The translations under genes were made by a program, and so were the position numbers. Below the pieces are notes generated by a model. That model did no database searches. It saw nothing but the letters and a program-made list of their open reading frames with translations, and was not told the DNA's origin. This document shows, piece by piece, positions 48,132 to 56,957 of a stretch of 64,000 nucleotides of DNA. Position 1 is the stretch's first letter, and every line of letters begins with the position of its first letter. The DNA is from JASJBU01 sp963790775 (lineage in GTDB: Bacteria; Pseudomonadota; Gammaproteobacteria; Chromatiales; Chromatiaceae), in the NCBI GenBank assembly GCA_963790775.1, contig CAWBPR010000013.1:62001-126000 (forward strand). The letters run 5' to 3'.

Positions 48132-49574
48132 ATGAAAAGAAGAGACTTCCTGAGAAATGCCCTGGGAACCTCAGCGATGCTGGGCCTGGGGGGCGCGGGT
48201 CTGACGCCAAGACTTGCCAATGCACTGACAGCGGTTGGTTCTCAGCGGACCCTGGTCAATGTGATGTTGCTGGGCGGGGCCGATCTGAGATTCCTGTTTG
48301 TGCCGGAGCCTGGGAATGCCTATGCAGATAAGTTCTGGGAGGCGCGCAGTGACATCTACCGTGACAGTGCGCAAAATCAGGCCAAATACGGAGCCTACAG
48401 TGATGCCTGGAGCGATCTCTATCTGCCGACCAAGGACCCAAATGGCGCTTCATTCGGCATCCATAAAAATGCCGCCTGGTTGAAAGATCAGTTCGATCAG
48501 GGCAATGTTGCGATCATCTCCAATGTTCTGGGTTCGGATAACCGTCGTCACGACCAGTCACAGTTGATCGTTAACAGCGGAGATGTGAATGCCAGCCAGT
48601 ATGTCTATGACCGTGATGGCTGGGGCGGCCGTTTGACTTATGCGATAAACAGCGCCAATGCGGTTTCGGTCACCCGCGATATTTCCGTTTTCTGTAATGG
48701 CATAGACCCGCAGAATCGAAATGCCAGGGTGGTGCATGCCAATGACACCCGCAACTTCGGCCTTTCGAATGGCAATGACAATCCTGCTTCAGACAGTTCC
48801 AGGCTGGCGCGTTCCCTGAAGGGTTACTATGCGGCGAAACGTCAACAGGTCGCGAGGAAACCGGCAGACTGGCCATATCGTAAATTCCTGCAGCATGAAG
48901 AGGGGCTGCGCAGGTTCGGCGATAGTTTCAATGCCAGACTGGAGACTGTATCACCGATCCAGCCAGCGAGCCTGCAAGCCCTTTACACGGGTGGTTCCGG
49001 CAATACCCTGAACAACAGCAATTTCGGTCTTCAATGCGCCAATATCTATGATGGAGTGCTGGGTGCAGACCTGTTTCAGATGCGCGTAGCCTCCATGGAA
49101 TACACCGGCTGGGATACTCACAATCAGGAGAAGAACCGCTTTGAGACCAACATCGAGGATATCTTCGGTGCCGGTAAGGGGTTGGACACCCTAACCCGGG
49201 AGTTGGAGCCGCTCGGCACGAATAACGACCTGGTGTATGTGTTTACCACCGATTTTGGTCGCCAGCTGCGGGTCAATGGTGATTACGGTACGGACCATGG
49301 CCGTGGTAACTACATGATTCTGGTCGGCCGCGGCGTGAATGGCGGGGTCTATGGTGAGATGTTCCCGGAGAGTGAGATAACCGGGATGGCCGGCCAGACC
49401 CGATTTGATCAACAGGGAGCGGATATCGAAGGTCTGACCTCATTCGAACATGTGCTGAGTCAGGTCTGTGACTGGGTGGCACCGAACTCCGGCGTCCAGG
49501 TTTTTCCTGACACGCTATCCGGAACTCCGATGATCGAAACTGGAGTGAATCTGGATTCGCTTTTCCTGGCCTGA
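48132..49574 (+). CDS. DUF1501 protein with Tat signal
   Basis: 480 residues. N-terminal twin-arginine signal MKRRDFLRNALGTSAMLGLG, so it is exported folded, probably with a metal. DUF1501 proteins belong to the alkaline-phosphatase/sulfatase-like superfamily; supporting text includes VMLLGGADLRFLF, SNVLGSDNRRHDQSQ, EYTGWDTHNQEKNRFETN and VFTTDFGRQLRVNGDYGTDHGRGNYM, which supply the His/Asp metal ligands. Substrate unknown. Directly follows the truncated partner gene; ends at a good terminator. Confidence 0.92.
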   Translation: MKRRDFLRNALGTSAMLGLGGAGLTPRLANALTAVGSQRTLVNVMLLGGADLRFLFVPEPGNAYADKFWEARSDIYRDSAQNQAKYGAYSDAWSDLYLPTKDPNGASFGIHKNAAWLKDQFDQGNVAIISNVLGSDNRRHDQSQLIVNSGDVNASQYVYDRDGWGGRLTYAINSANAVSVTRDISVFCNGIDPQNRNARVVHANDTRNFGLSNGNDNPASDSSRLARSLKGYYAAKRQQVARKPADWPYRKFLQHEEGLRRFGDSFNARLETVSPIQPASLQALYTGGSGNTLNNSNFGLQCANIYDGVLGADLFQMRVASMEYTGWDTHNQEKNRFETNIEDIFGAGKGLDTLTRELEPLGTNNDLVYVFTTDFGRQLRVNGDYGTDHGRGNYMILVGRGVNGGVYGEMFPESEITGMAGQTRFDQQGADIEGLTSFEHVLSQVCDWVAPNSGVQVFPDTLSGTPMIETGVNLDSLFLA

Positions 49575-49603
49575 TCCAAGCTCCATTCTGCGTAGATCTT
49601 ACG

Positions 49604-49636
49604 CCGGACCCGATATTTATCGGGTCCGGTGTTTTT
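49604..49636 (+). terminator. Rho-independent terminator of the DUF1501 gene
   Basis: CCGGACCCGAT-ATTT-ATCGGGTCCGG, an 11-base-pair stem followed by TGTTTTTAT, 30 bases past the stop. Confidence 0.92.
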
Positions 49637-49823
49637 ATCTGTGTCCTTTGTATTCTTTGAGGCGTATCAGTTGTTGACAGCTAGTGCAGGACTGGGTGAC
49701 GGTTGAGACTCGGGGGTTAATAGCAATGGATATGTGATCGAAGTCAAACATTGGCGCTTGTATGATTTAGAAGTCATCGAGCCAGTGATATAAAGTCGAT
49801 CAATAAAAATGGAGAATAATGAC

Positions 49824-50822
49824 ATGGGACAGTCCGCCAGCTTATCTGCTCGTATACGTCTTGCCTTTCGTGCAAATGACATCTCAACATCTACGGAAAA
49901 ACGCTATCGATCGTATATTCACGATTACATTCAATTTCATGGCAAACGTCATCCAGGGAAGCTGAGAGAACCTGAAGTTGCAGAATATTTAGCCCAGCTG
50001 AATAACGTAAACGCTTCAGGACCCACTGTGCTTTCTCAGGCCTTGAGCGCTATTCAGTTTCTCTATCGTGAAGTGTTGAAAATAGACTTGGATTGGTTGG
50101 ATGACGCAATCAGATCGAGTAGTTCACAGCAGTTCCCCGTCGTATTGACAAGACCCGAAACAAACGAAGTTTTAGATAGACTGGATGGTGTATACCATCT
50201 GATCGGATGCCTGCTATACGGGTCAGGCCTGAGAGTGGTGGAATGTATCTCACTTAGGGTGAAAGACTTCGACTTTGACAACAAACTGATCGTTGTAAGA
50301 GATGATGAAGAACAGATACAAAGAGTGACAATATTGCCTGTAGAGCTGATACCAAAATTAAAAAAATATCTAAAGAAGGTAAAGCTGCTATTCGATGCTG
50401 ATGCGGCGTATACACCAGCAGAGAAGAAGATCAAAGTAACCGGATCCAGGTTTTATGCGCTAAAACGCAATGACTGGCGAACGCAATATGTCTTTCCGAA
50501 ATGGGGGCCCGCTCACGATATTGCTTCAGACAATCACTATCGCGGGCATATTGATGGAAAGAGCCTGCAAAAGGTTGTCAAGCTGGCGCTCAAACAGGCC
50601 GGCATTGAAAAGTCGGCTTCCTGTCATACCTTTCGACACTGTTTCGCTGCCCGGTTATTGTCCCAGGGACAGGATGTAAAAACCGTCCAAGAGTTGTTGG
50701 GCCAGCGCAGACCCAGGTCATTCGATCTGAACGATACTTTAACGCCGCCAAAATATAGTGAACTGATCAGTCCGCTCAGCCAATTGTATCGAAGGGACTC
50801 ACAAATAAGGGTCACGCAATAA
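49824..50822 (+). CDS. Integron-integrase-like tyrosine recombinase with altered C-terminus
   Basis: 332 residues from ATG 49824 (GGAG about nine bases upstream). N-terminal core-binding domain (TSTEKRYRSYIHDYIQFHGKR, EVAEYLAQL), then the catalytic domain: LLYGSGLRVVECISLRVKDFDF with the first Arg, an integron-type insert (RTQYVFPKWG), and CHTFRHCFAARLL with the His-x-x-Arg pair. After TVQELLG the expected H..TTxIYTH block with the second His and nucleophile Tyr is replaced by QRRPRSFDLNDTL. The enzyme should therefore be unable to recombine DNA. No attC-like cassette sites or attI were recognised near it. A relic or recombined integrase is likely. Confidence 0.82.
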   Translation: MGQSASLSARIRLAFRANDISTSTEKRYRSYIHDYIQFHGKRHPGKLREPEVAEYLAQLNNVNASGPTVLSQALSAIQFLYREVLKIDLDWLDDAIRSSSSQQFPVVLTRPETNEVLDRLDGVYHLIGCLLYGSGLRVVECISLRVKDFDFDNKLIVVRDDEEQIQRVTILPVELIPKLKKYLKKVKLLFDADAAYTPAEKKIKVTGSRFYALKRNDWRTQYVFPKWGPAHDIASDNHYRGHIDGKSLQKVVKLALKQAGIEKSASCHTFRHCFAARLLSQGQDVKTVQELLGQRRPRSFDLNDTLTPPKYSELISPLSQLYRRDSQIRVTQ

Positions 50823-51190
50823 TCCAAAGGAGAGACAGGGCTCAACGCGCTGTGTGTTACTACTGATAGCACTTAGGTCTTCTACTAACGCGCTCGATTT
50901 CACGTTGCCGGATGTTTAGAGAAAAGTGTGATGGGCTCGTCTATTTGTGCATTTTATGTACAGATTAAATAGGAATGAAAATCATTCCGGTGTATAAAGA
51001 TTGCCGGGGATTCTGGCTTGTTTTGAACGAAAGAGTTTACCAAGCCAGTTAACGCATTGACTCAATTTAGTGTTATTGGAGTCGGAACCGTTACCCCCAA
51101 TCACTGATTATTTGTGGTGCAGTATGGGAAGTTCAAAAAACCACTGAGGGAATAATAATCAATAAATTAATATCAGCGAAGGAGAGAACA
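50823..51190. other. 368-base region upstream of the PKD/heme protein
   Basis: No gene supported. Holds the dyad at 50972-50988 and, at the right edge, an AGGAGAG ribosome-binding site for the gene at 51191. Confidence 0.45.
50972..50988. promoter_or_regulatory. Small perfect dyad, Fur-box-like
   Basis: GGAATGA-AAA-TCATTCC. The core AATGAAAATCATT resembles half of a Fur site. It lies 200 bases upstream of the heme-containing PKD gene. Only a possibility. Confidence 0.3.
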
Positions 51191-52418
51191 ATGCATTCAC
51201 ACATTGTATCTATGCGAAAGAAGGAAAAGAGGCTGCTGCTACCCATCCTGAGTGCGGGAGCCTTGCTGGCCCTGGCTCCAATGGCCCATGCCGACAATGG
51301 TTGGCTCAATGATTGGCGGAATGTCTATCCGAACTCACTCTCAGACGACAATGCGAGTTGTGCCTTGTGTCATACGAGCATTGACACCAATGGCAATCTC
51401 AATGCTTACGGCTCGGCGGTAAGAAGTAGTGGTATTACCGGTGCGGCTGGGCGCAGACTCGGATGGGCAAGGTGACTCCAATCTGGTGGAGATCAATGCC
51501 AACACTCAGCCTGCCTGGAGCAGTTCCGCTCCAGCAGGGGTTACCGGTGATCTCGATCCGACCACCGTGGTTGTAAACGAAGCGCCAACCGCCGATCCGG
51601 GTGGTGCCTATACGGGTAGTGTTGGAGAGAATATCGGCTTTGATGGCACCGGCTCTTCAGATCCGGATGGCACGATCAGTTCCTATCGCCTGGAATTTCG
51701 GCGATGGCTGCAACGGCTTCCGGCTCCACGCCAACCCATGCCTATTCGGCTGATGGGATCTACACCGTTGCGCTTACCGTGACGGACAATGACGATGCTC
51801 CGATATGGCACAACAACTGCCAGTATCACCACTGTCAACACCAGCGTACCACCAATTGCTGATGCCGGTGGTCCTTACTCTGGCGCGGTGGATGCCACAT
51901 TGACTTTCGATGGGACGAATTCCGCTGATCCGGACGGCGGTGCCATTGCCCGCTATGACTGGGACTTCGGTGACGGCACCTCAGCCCTGGATGCAGGCTC
52001 AACACCAAACCATGTTTATACCGCGACAGGTAATTACACGATTACCCTGAATGTCACCGACGACGAGGGCGAGACAGACAGCGATACCGCCACCGCCAGC
52101 ATCGGTAGTGGTGATCTGCCTCCATTGGCCGACGCTGGTGGACCTTACACGGCTGACATCGGTGAGACCGTGACCTTCGACGCCACCGGTTCGAGCGACC
52201 CGGACGGTACTATCGTACAGTATGACTGGGAATTTGGTGATGGTTCATTCCTGGTTGATGGCGGAGCGACTCCCAGCCACAGCTACAGTACGGCTGGTAC
52301 TTTCAACGTTATCCTGACGGTATGGGACGAGGATAATCTGAGCGATACCGACTCGGTTCAAGCAACGATTGTCGACCCACTCGATGTTCCCATAGAGGAT
52401 GGTGACGACAGTGATCGT

Positions 52419-52523
52419 GATGACGACGATGGTGATCGCGATGATGACGACGGTGATCGTGATGATGACGACGGTGATCGTGATGACGACGACGGTGATC
52501 GCGATGACGACGACGGTGAACGA
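52419..52523 (+). repeat. Five 21-base tandem repeats encoding DDDDGDR
   Basis: Units of 21 bases starting at 52419, 52440, 52461, 52482 and 52503, differing only at third positions and the last Arg region. Amino-acid repeat D-D-D-D-G-D-R. Confidence 0.88.
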
Positions 52524-52540
52524 TGATGACGATGACGACG

Positions 52541-52585
52541 GGACGACGATGATCGGGACGACGATGATCGGGACGACGATGATCG
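52541..52585 (+). repeat. Three exact 15-base tandem repeats encoding DDDDR
   Basis: GGACGACGATGATCG three times. It lies in the same frame as the 21-base repeats but is separated from them by a short stretch with stop codons, which suggests a compensated indel pair between. Confidence 0.82.
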
Positions 52586-52839
52586 GGATTACGATGACCG
52601 GGACCGTGATTGACAATGGCAAGGCTAAACAGCATTAGCAATTAGCCGGATCCATGATCTGACAGGGGAGGGGGTGACTCCTCCCCCGTTTTACCTTTTT
52701 CACCGCTGCTTGCTTCCACACCCCATATATTGGGTTAATCGCAACCTGTTCTCTGTAAACGCCTACATTCACGCTGTCTTTCCCCAACTTCAAACCTGTA
52801 CAATGATGAGCTGTTTGATAAAGCCTCATCAATGCTGTC

Positions 52840-53775
52840 GTGAACGCGCTGTCCATCCAAAACCTGCATAAGACCTACCGTAATGGCTTCGAGGCCCTGA
52901 AAGGGATCAGTCTGGAAGTGGAGGATGGCGATTTCTTCGCTCTTCTGGGACCAAACGGGGCGGGCAAGTCAACGGCTATTGGTATTGTTGCTTCCCTGGT
53001 GAATAAAACCTCCGGCAAGGTCTCCATCTTTGGCCATGACCTGGACCAGGAGCGCGAAGCGGCCAAGCAGCAGATCGGGCTGGTGCCCCAGGAGTTCAAC
53101 TTCAACCAGTGGGAGCCGGTGGTGGAGATCCTGGTCAACCAGGCGGGTTATTACGGCATCCCCCGGCAGGAGGCCTTCGTCCGCGCGGAGAAGAGCCTGA
53201 AACGGCTGGATCTGTGGGACAAGCGCACCACCCAGGCCCGCTCGCTCTCCGGCGGCATGAAGCGCCGTCTGATGATCGCCAGGGCGCTGGTGCATCGCCC
53301 CCGCCTGTTGATCCTGGACGAGCCCACCGCCGGGGTGGATATCGAGATCCGCCGCTCGATGTGGGATTTTCTGCGGGAGATCAACGGCCAGGGCACAACG
53401 ATAATCCTCACCACCCACTATCTGGAAGAAGCGGAGAATCTGTGCCGCAACATCGCCATCATCAATAACGGACGGATCGCCGAACAGACCACAATGATGC
53501 GACTGTTGAGTCAGTTGCATACCGAGATCTTCGTCTTGGATATCCGCCAGGAGCTGAGCGAAGCGCCACAACTGACTGATTATCCAATGCATCTGGTGGA
53601 TCCGAATACCTTGGAGGTGGTGGTCAAACGGGAACAGACCGTGAACCGCCTGTTTGCCGAACTGTCGGCGCAGGGTATAGATGTGCTCAGCATGCGCAAC
53701 AAGCAGAACCGGCTCGAGCAGCTGTTCATGGATCTGGTGGACCGTTCCAGAATCGAACAGGCGGCATCATCATGA
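52840..53775 (+). CDS. yadG: ABC transporter ATP-binding protein (YadG-like)
   Basis: 311 residues from a GTG. Walker A GPNGAGKST near residue 40, Q-loop in LVPQEFNFN, signature LSGGMKRR, Walker B LLILDEPTAGVD and the switch His in ILTTHYLEEAE. The text is close to what I recall of E. coli YadG, including MIARALVHRPRL and the MRNKQNRLEQLF tail. The ATPase of a two-component ABC-2 exporter. Its stop overlaps the permease start (ATGA). Substrate unknown. Confidence 0.95.
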   Translation: MNALSIQNLHKTYRNGFEALKGISLEVEDGDFFALLGPNGAGKSTAIGIVASLVNKTSGKVSIFGHDLDQEREAAKQQIGLVPQEFNFNQWEPVVEILVNQAGYYGIPRQEAFVRAEKSLKRLDLWDKRTTQARSLSGGMKRRLMIARALVHRPRLLILDEPTAGVDIEIRRSMWDFLREINGQGTTIILTTHYLEEAENLCRNIAIINNGRIAEQTTMMRLLSQLHTEIFVLDIRQELSEAPQLTDYPMHLVDPNTLEVVVKREQTVNRLFAELSAQGIDVLSMRNKQNRLEQLFMDLVDRSRIEQAASS

Positions 53776-54548
53776 ATCGCGGCTCACTCTACCTCACTGC
53801 CTTCCGCACCATTGTCATCAAGGAGATTCTGCGCTTCAGCCGCATCTGGATGCAGACAATTCTGCCTCCGGCGATCACCACCACGCTCTATTTCGTGATC
53901 TTCGGCAAGCTGATCGGCGAGCGCATCGGTGAGATGGGGGGTTACAGCTATATCGAATTCATCGTACCCGGCTTGATTCTGATGTCGGTGATTCAGAACT
54001 CCTATTCCAATGTTGTCTCCTCCTTTTTCAGCACCAAGCTGCAGCACTACATCGAAGAACTGCTGATTGCCCCTGTGCCGAATTGGATAGTGCTGGCGGG
54101 CTATGTCAGCGGCGGGGTGGCGCGAGGCATTATCGTGGGTTTTGTGGTGACGCTCATCTCGCTGTTCTTTACCGACCTTACGATTCACAGTTATGCCATC
54201 ACACTGGTGGTGTTCGTACTCACCTCGATCTTATTTGCCCTGGGCGGCTTCATCAATGCGGTGTATGCCAAGACCTTCGACGATGTCTCCATCGTGCCCA
54301 CCTTCGTACTCACGCCGCTCACCTATCTGGGTGGGGTGTTCTACTCCATCGATCTGCTGCCGGGGTTCTGGCAGACCCTCTCCCTGGGCAATCCCATTCT
54401 GTATATGGTGAATGCGTTCCGTCATGGGCTGCTGGGGGTCTCGGATATCAACCTGGGCCTGGCGCTGCTGATCATCTGCGCCTTCATCGTGGCGCTGGTT
54501 GCATTCAGTCTGAACCTGCTGAAACGAGGTGTCGGGATCAAGAAGTAG
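53772..54548 (+). CDS. yadH: ABC-2 type transporter permease (YadH-like)
   Basis: 258 residues, six helices, ABC-2 fold. Shows the YadH pattern: RIWMQTILPPAITTTLYFVIFG, FIVPGLILMSVIQNSYSNV, IEELLIAPVPN, AKTFDDVSIVPTFVLTPLTYLGGVFYS. Forms the membrane half of the exporter with YadG. Confidence 0.95.
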   Translation: MNRGSLYLTAFRTIVIKEILRFSRIWMQTILPPAITTTLYFVIFGKLIGERIGEMGGYSYIEFIVPGLILMSVIQNSYSNVVSSFFSTKLQHYIEELLIAPVPNWIVLAGYVSGGVARGIIVGFVVTLISLFFTDLTIHSYAITLVVFVLTSILFALGGFINAVYAKTFDDVSIVPTFVLTPLTYLGGVFYSIDLLPGFWQTLSLGNPILYMVNAFRHGLLGVSDINLGLALLIICAFIVALVAFSLNLLKRGVGIKK

Positions 54549-54613
54549 GGTGCACCCCAGGAGTATTTGCTTCGCGGCTCGTTACGCACCTAAACACTGT
54601 TTTACGGACCAAT

Positions 54614-54634
54614 GGTGCGCGCGGCGCACCCTAC
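54614..54634. repeat. Dispersed GC-rich repeat, copy 3
   Basis: GGTGCGCGCGGCGCACCCTAC in the gap after yadH, the most complete of three copies in the window. Confidence 0.5.
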
Positions 54635-54744
54635 GCTGTCTTTTGAGTTTCGATGTCGGCGGCGATCAGGTCGAAAGTAGGCGTCATGGATAGACTGTCT
54701 TCCTGCTGAAAACAACTGCTTTAAGGTGTACTCTGTCTACCGCC

Positions 54745-56166
54745 ATGCAACAGGAACAAGTCATAGCTACTGTCTCCCACGGAGATCCGATTGCTCCGGT
54801 TATCTTTGGCGTGACCATGATTCTGATTGCGGCCTTGATCGGACGCATCATCGCGCGTCGTTTCAGACAACCTTCGGTGCTGGGCGAGTTGTTGATGGGG
54901 GTGCTGCTGGGGAATCTACTCTATTTTCTCGGCTTCGACCTGATGGGAGTGCTGCGCGAGGGGGTGGCCTGCACGGAACTTTCAAAACTGATCATGTCCG
55001 GCGCATCCATTGATCACTCCCTGGCAGAGTTGATGGGTGCTGAGCGCAGCGCCAGTTTTCTGGAGATCATACGTGGTCCCCATGGTACTGAATATCTTGC
55101 GGTCGCACAGGCGGTGGATGTGTTTTCCCGCTATGGCGTGATCTTTCTGCTTTTCCATGTTGGCTTGGACACCTGCGTCAAGGAGTTGCGCTCAGTGGGC
55201 GGTGATTCGCTGCGGGTCGCAAGCATCGGTGTGCTTGCGCCGTTTATCCTCGGTTTCATGGTGACCTGGTTTCTGACGCCTGACGCGCCCCATGCTCAGC
55301 ATATGTTCCTGGGTGCGACCCTTGGCGCCACCAGTATCGGGATTACAGCCAGGGTCCTGCAGGATCTGAATCAAAACCGCTGCAGGGAGGCGCAGATCAT
55401 CGTCGGCGCGGCGGTGATGGACGATGTGCTCGGTCTGGTGATGCTGGCCATCGTCTCCGGTATCGTGGTGACCGGCAGCGTTGAGATCGGAGAGATCGTC
55501 CGCACTATGCTGCTCGCCAGCCTGTTCATCATCAGTGTGCTGTATCTTGGTCCGTATATCATTCAGGTCTTGATCAAGCTGTTACACAACATGAACGTGC
55601 AGGAAGCAAAGTTGTTCGTGCCCTTCATCTTTGTCATGCTGCTGGCCTGGTTGGCAAACCTGGTGGGGTTGGCGACCATCGTCGGGGCTTTTGCGGCCGG
55701 ACTGCTGCTGCTGGACAGTCATTTCAAGGCCTGGGGCGATCATCGACGCCACAAATACTCCATCAAGGAACTTTTTGCCCCATTGGAAGCAATCCTGGTG
55801 CCGGTGTTCTTTGTTTTGATGGGTATTCAGGTCAAGCTGGAGACCTTCCTGGACTGGCATGTCGTTATCCTGTCGGGCGCGCTGATCCTGGTCGCTGTAC
55901 TGGGTAAGATCGTCTCCGGTCTGGGGGTCATGGGTGGGGATAAGAACCGTCTGGCCGTGGGTGTGGGGATGATGCCAAGAGGCGAGGTTGGTTTGGTGTT
56001 TGCTTCGATCGGCATCAGTCTGAATGTGATCGATGTCTCCATGTTTTCTGCCGTGGTCTTGATGGTGATTGTCACCACCCTGGCAACGCCTCCTTTGCTT
56101 AAGTTACTACTGGGACAGGGGTCCCCGGTTGGCAGGCAGGCCCGCTTCCGGAAGCTCTGTGAATGA
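54745..56166 (+). CDS. Cation:proton antiporter, CPA2 (Kef-type) family
   Basis: 473 residues with about twelve helices. N-terminal FRQPSVLGELLMGVLLGNLL, the ATLGATSIGITARVLQDL and VGAAVMDDVLGLVMLAI segments (the acidic pair in helix 5 drives ion exchange), and GVGMMPRGEVGLVFASIG near the end are CPA2 hallmarks. Exchanges Na+ or K+ for protons across the inner membrane. No C-terminal TrkA-N domain, unlike KefB/KefC. Monocistronic by spacing. Confidence 0.93.
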   Translation: MQQEQVIATVSHGDPIAPVIFGVTMILIAALIGRIIARRFRQPSVLGELLMGVLLGNLLYFLGFDLMGVLREGVACTELSKLIMSGASIDHSLAELMGAERSASFLEIIRGPHGTEYLAVAQAVDVFSRYGVIFLLFHVGLDTCVKELRSVGGDSLRVASIGVLAPFILGFMVTWFLTPDAPHAQHMFLGATLGATSIGITARVLQDLNQNRCREAQIIVGAAVMDDVLGLVMLAIVSGIVVTGSVEIGEIVRTMLLASLFIISVLYLGPYIIQVLIKLLHNMNVQEAKLFVPFIFVMLLAWLANLVGLATIVGAFAAGLLLLDSHFKAWGDHRRHKYSIKELFAPLEAILVPVFFVLMGIQVKLETFLDWHVVILSGALILVAVLGKIVSGLGVMGGDKNRLAVGVGMMPRGEVGLVFASIGISLNVIDVSMFSAVVLMVIVTTLATPPLLKLLLGQGSPVGRQARFRKLCE

Positions 56167-56191
56167 AAGAAATAGCTATGTGAGGGTAGAT

Positions 56192-56217
56192 CTGACAGCC
56201 ACGGGTGTGACTGTCAG
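56192..56217. terminator. Possible shared terminator between convergent genes
   Basis: Imperfect 11-base-pair stem CTGACAGCCAC / GTGACTGTCAG with a short loop in the gap between convergent genes. No T-run. Confidence 0.42.
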
Positions 56218-56233
56218 GTGAAACGCGGTGTGA

Positions 56234-56638
56234 TTACTCTGCGCCGATCTGCTTCATCAAGCCAAAGCTTTTGACAAACGGTCCCGCCATGCGCGGATCC
56301 TTGATCATACCTTTGAAATCACCCTTTAGAAACTTAAGTTTCCCCATTGCGAAGGCAGTACCCATGCCGGCCATGCCGATGCCTTTCTCCACCCATTTCA
56401 TCCAGTCAGCCCTGGATGCGCGCATATCCCAGTCCACGTCCTCACCGGCATAATCGCCGGCGCGCACACATTCACCGTTTTCTACCACGAATACACCCAG
56501 TGGTTTGTCCTCACCCTTGAAACCGCAGGCGATGACGGAGTTGAAGCCAATCTCAGCCAGCTTGTCCTTTACTTCCGGGTCTGCATTCCAGGCGTCTTTA
56601 AGTTGATTCATCCATTCAGCGGAAAAAAGTTCAGCCAT
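56234..56638 (-). CDS. SCP2-like sterol-transfer-family protein
   Basis: 134 residues from ATG 56638, behind a strong GAGGAGG site; the frame opens six codons earlier. Text such as WMNQLKDAWNADPEVKDKLAE and DMRASRADWMKWVEKGIG, then MGKLKFLKGDFKGMIKDPRM, fits the SCP2 fold that binds lipids or CoA esters. Cytoplasmic. Small single-gene unit between convergent and divergent neighbours. Ligand unknown. Confidence 0.82.
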   Translation of the reverse strand: MAELFSAEWMNQLKDAWNADPEVKDKLAEIGFNSVIACGFKGEDKPLGVFVVENGECVRAGDYAGEDVDWDMRASRADWMKWVEKGIGMAGMGTAFAMGKLKFLKGDFKGMIKDPRMAGPFVKSFGLMKQIGAE

Positions 56639-56957
56639 TATAGGTATCCTCCTCAAATCAAAATAATATTATAGGGGCGATGACTATATCCTTGTTCTGA
56701 CGGCTAATCGCAACATTTCTTTGTTTGATATGCGAATAAAGAACAGGATTTTACCATTGCTGCCGTAAGTTGAAGCGGGAATATGTTGAATCACAGATTC
56801 GCTTCAGTCAACGTTTTGCACCCATGGCCGGTGGCTGGGATGCAGCCAGAATGGTTTAAGATTGCTTGTCTTGAACTTGAAAAATTGGATCTTATAGGCG
56901 TAAAGCAGTAAAAATGTAGCCTAGCGACCCCTTTTATAATCCATACTAAGCCTCGAA
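56639..56957. other. Divergent promoter region, SCP2 gene versus pssA
   Basis: 319 bases, AT-rich near 56660-56760. A TATAAT at 56935-56940 stands 17 bases before the pssA ATG. No gene. Confidence 0.45.

Larger units (their letters stand above)
51191..52613 (+). pseudogene. Secreted PKD protein with one CxxCH heme site and Asp-rich tail, several frameshifts
   Basis: Signal peptide (LLLPILSAGALLALAPMAHA) then a single heme-binding CALCH in DDNASCALCHTSIDTNGN. The frame changes at about 51450, 51690, 51716 and 51800, and a compensated pair lies at about 52520-52540. Read across them the protein has three PKD-type modules (ADAGGPYSGAVDATLTFDG, DWDFGDGTS, TITLNVTDDEGETDSD) and a tail of five DDDDGDR-like 7-residue repeats followed by DDDDR repeats, stopping at 52611. 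About 470 codons. The acidic tail should bind calcium or other cations. It echoes the PKD-decaheme gene at 6.5-10.3 kb, but with one heme. Role unknown, likely cell-surface. Confidence 0.75.

Noticed and set aside
50823..51190. attC or attI sites next to the integrase-like gene
   Set aside because: Some GTTAAC-like words occur, but no paired core sites with the expected imperfect palindrome could be built.
52419..52613. Regularly spaced repeats that could look like a CRISPR array
   Set aside because: The units are contiguous 21- and 15-base tandem codon repeats with no spacers, and they encode an Asp-rich tail.
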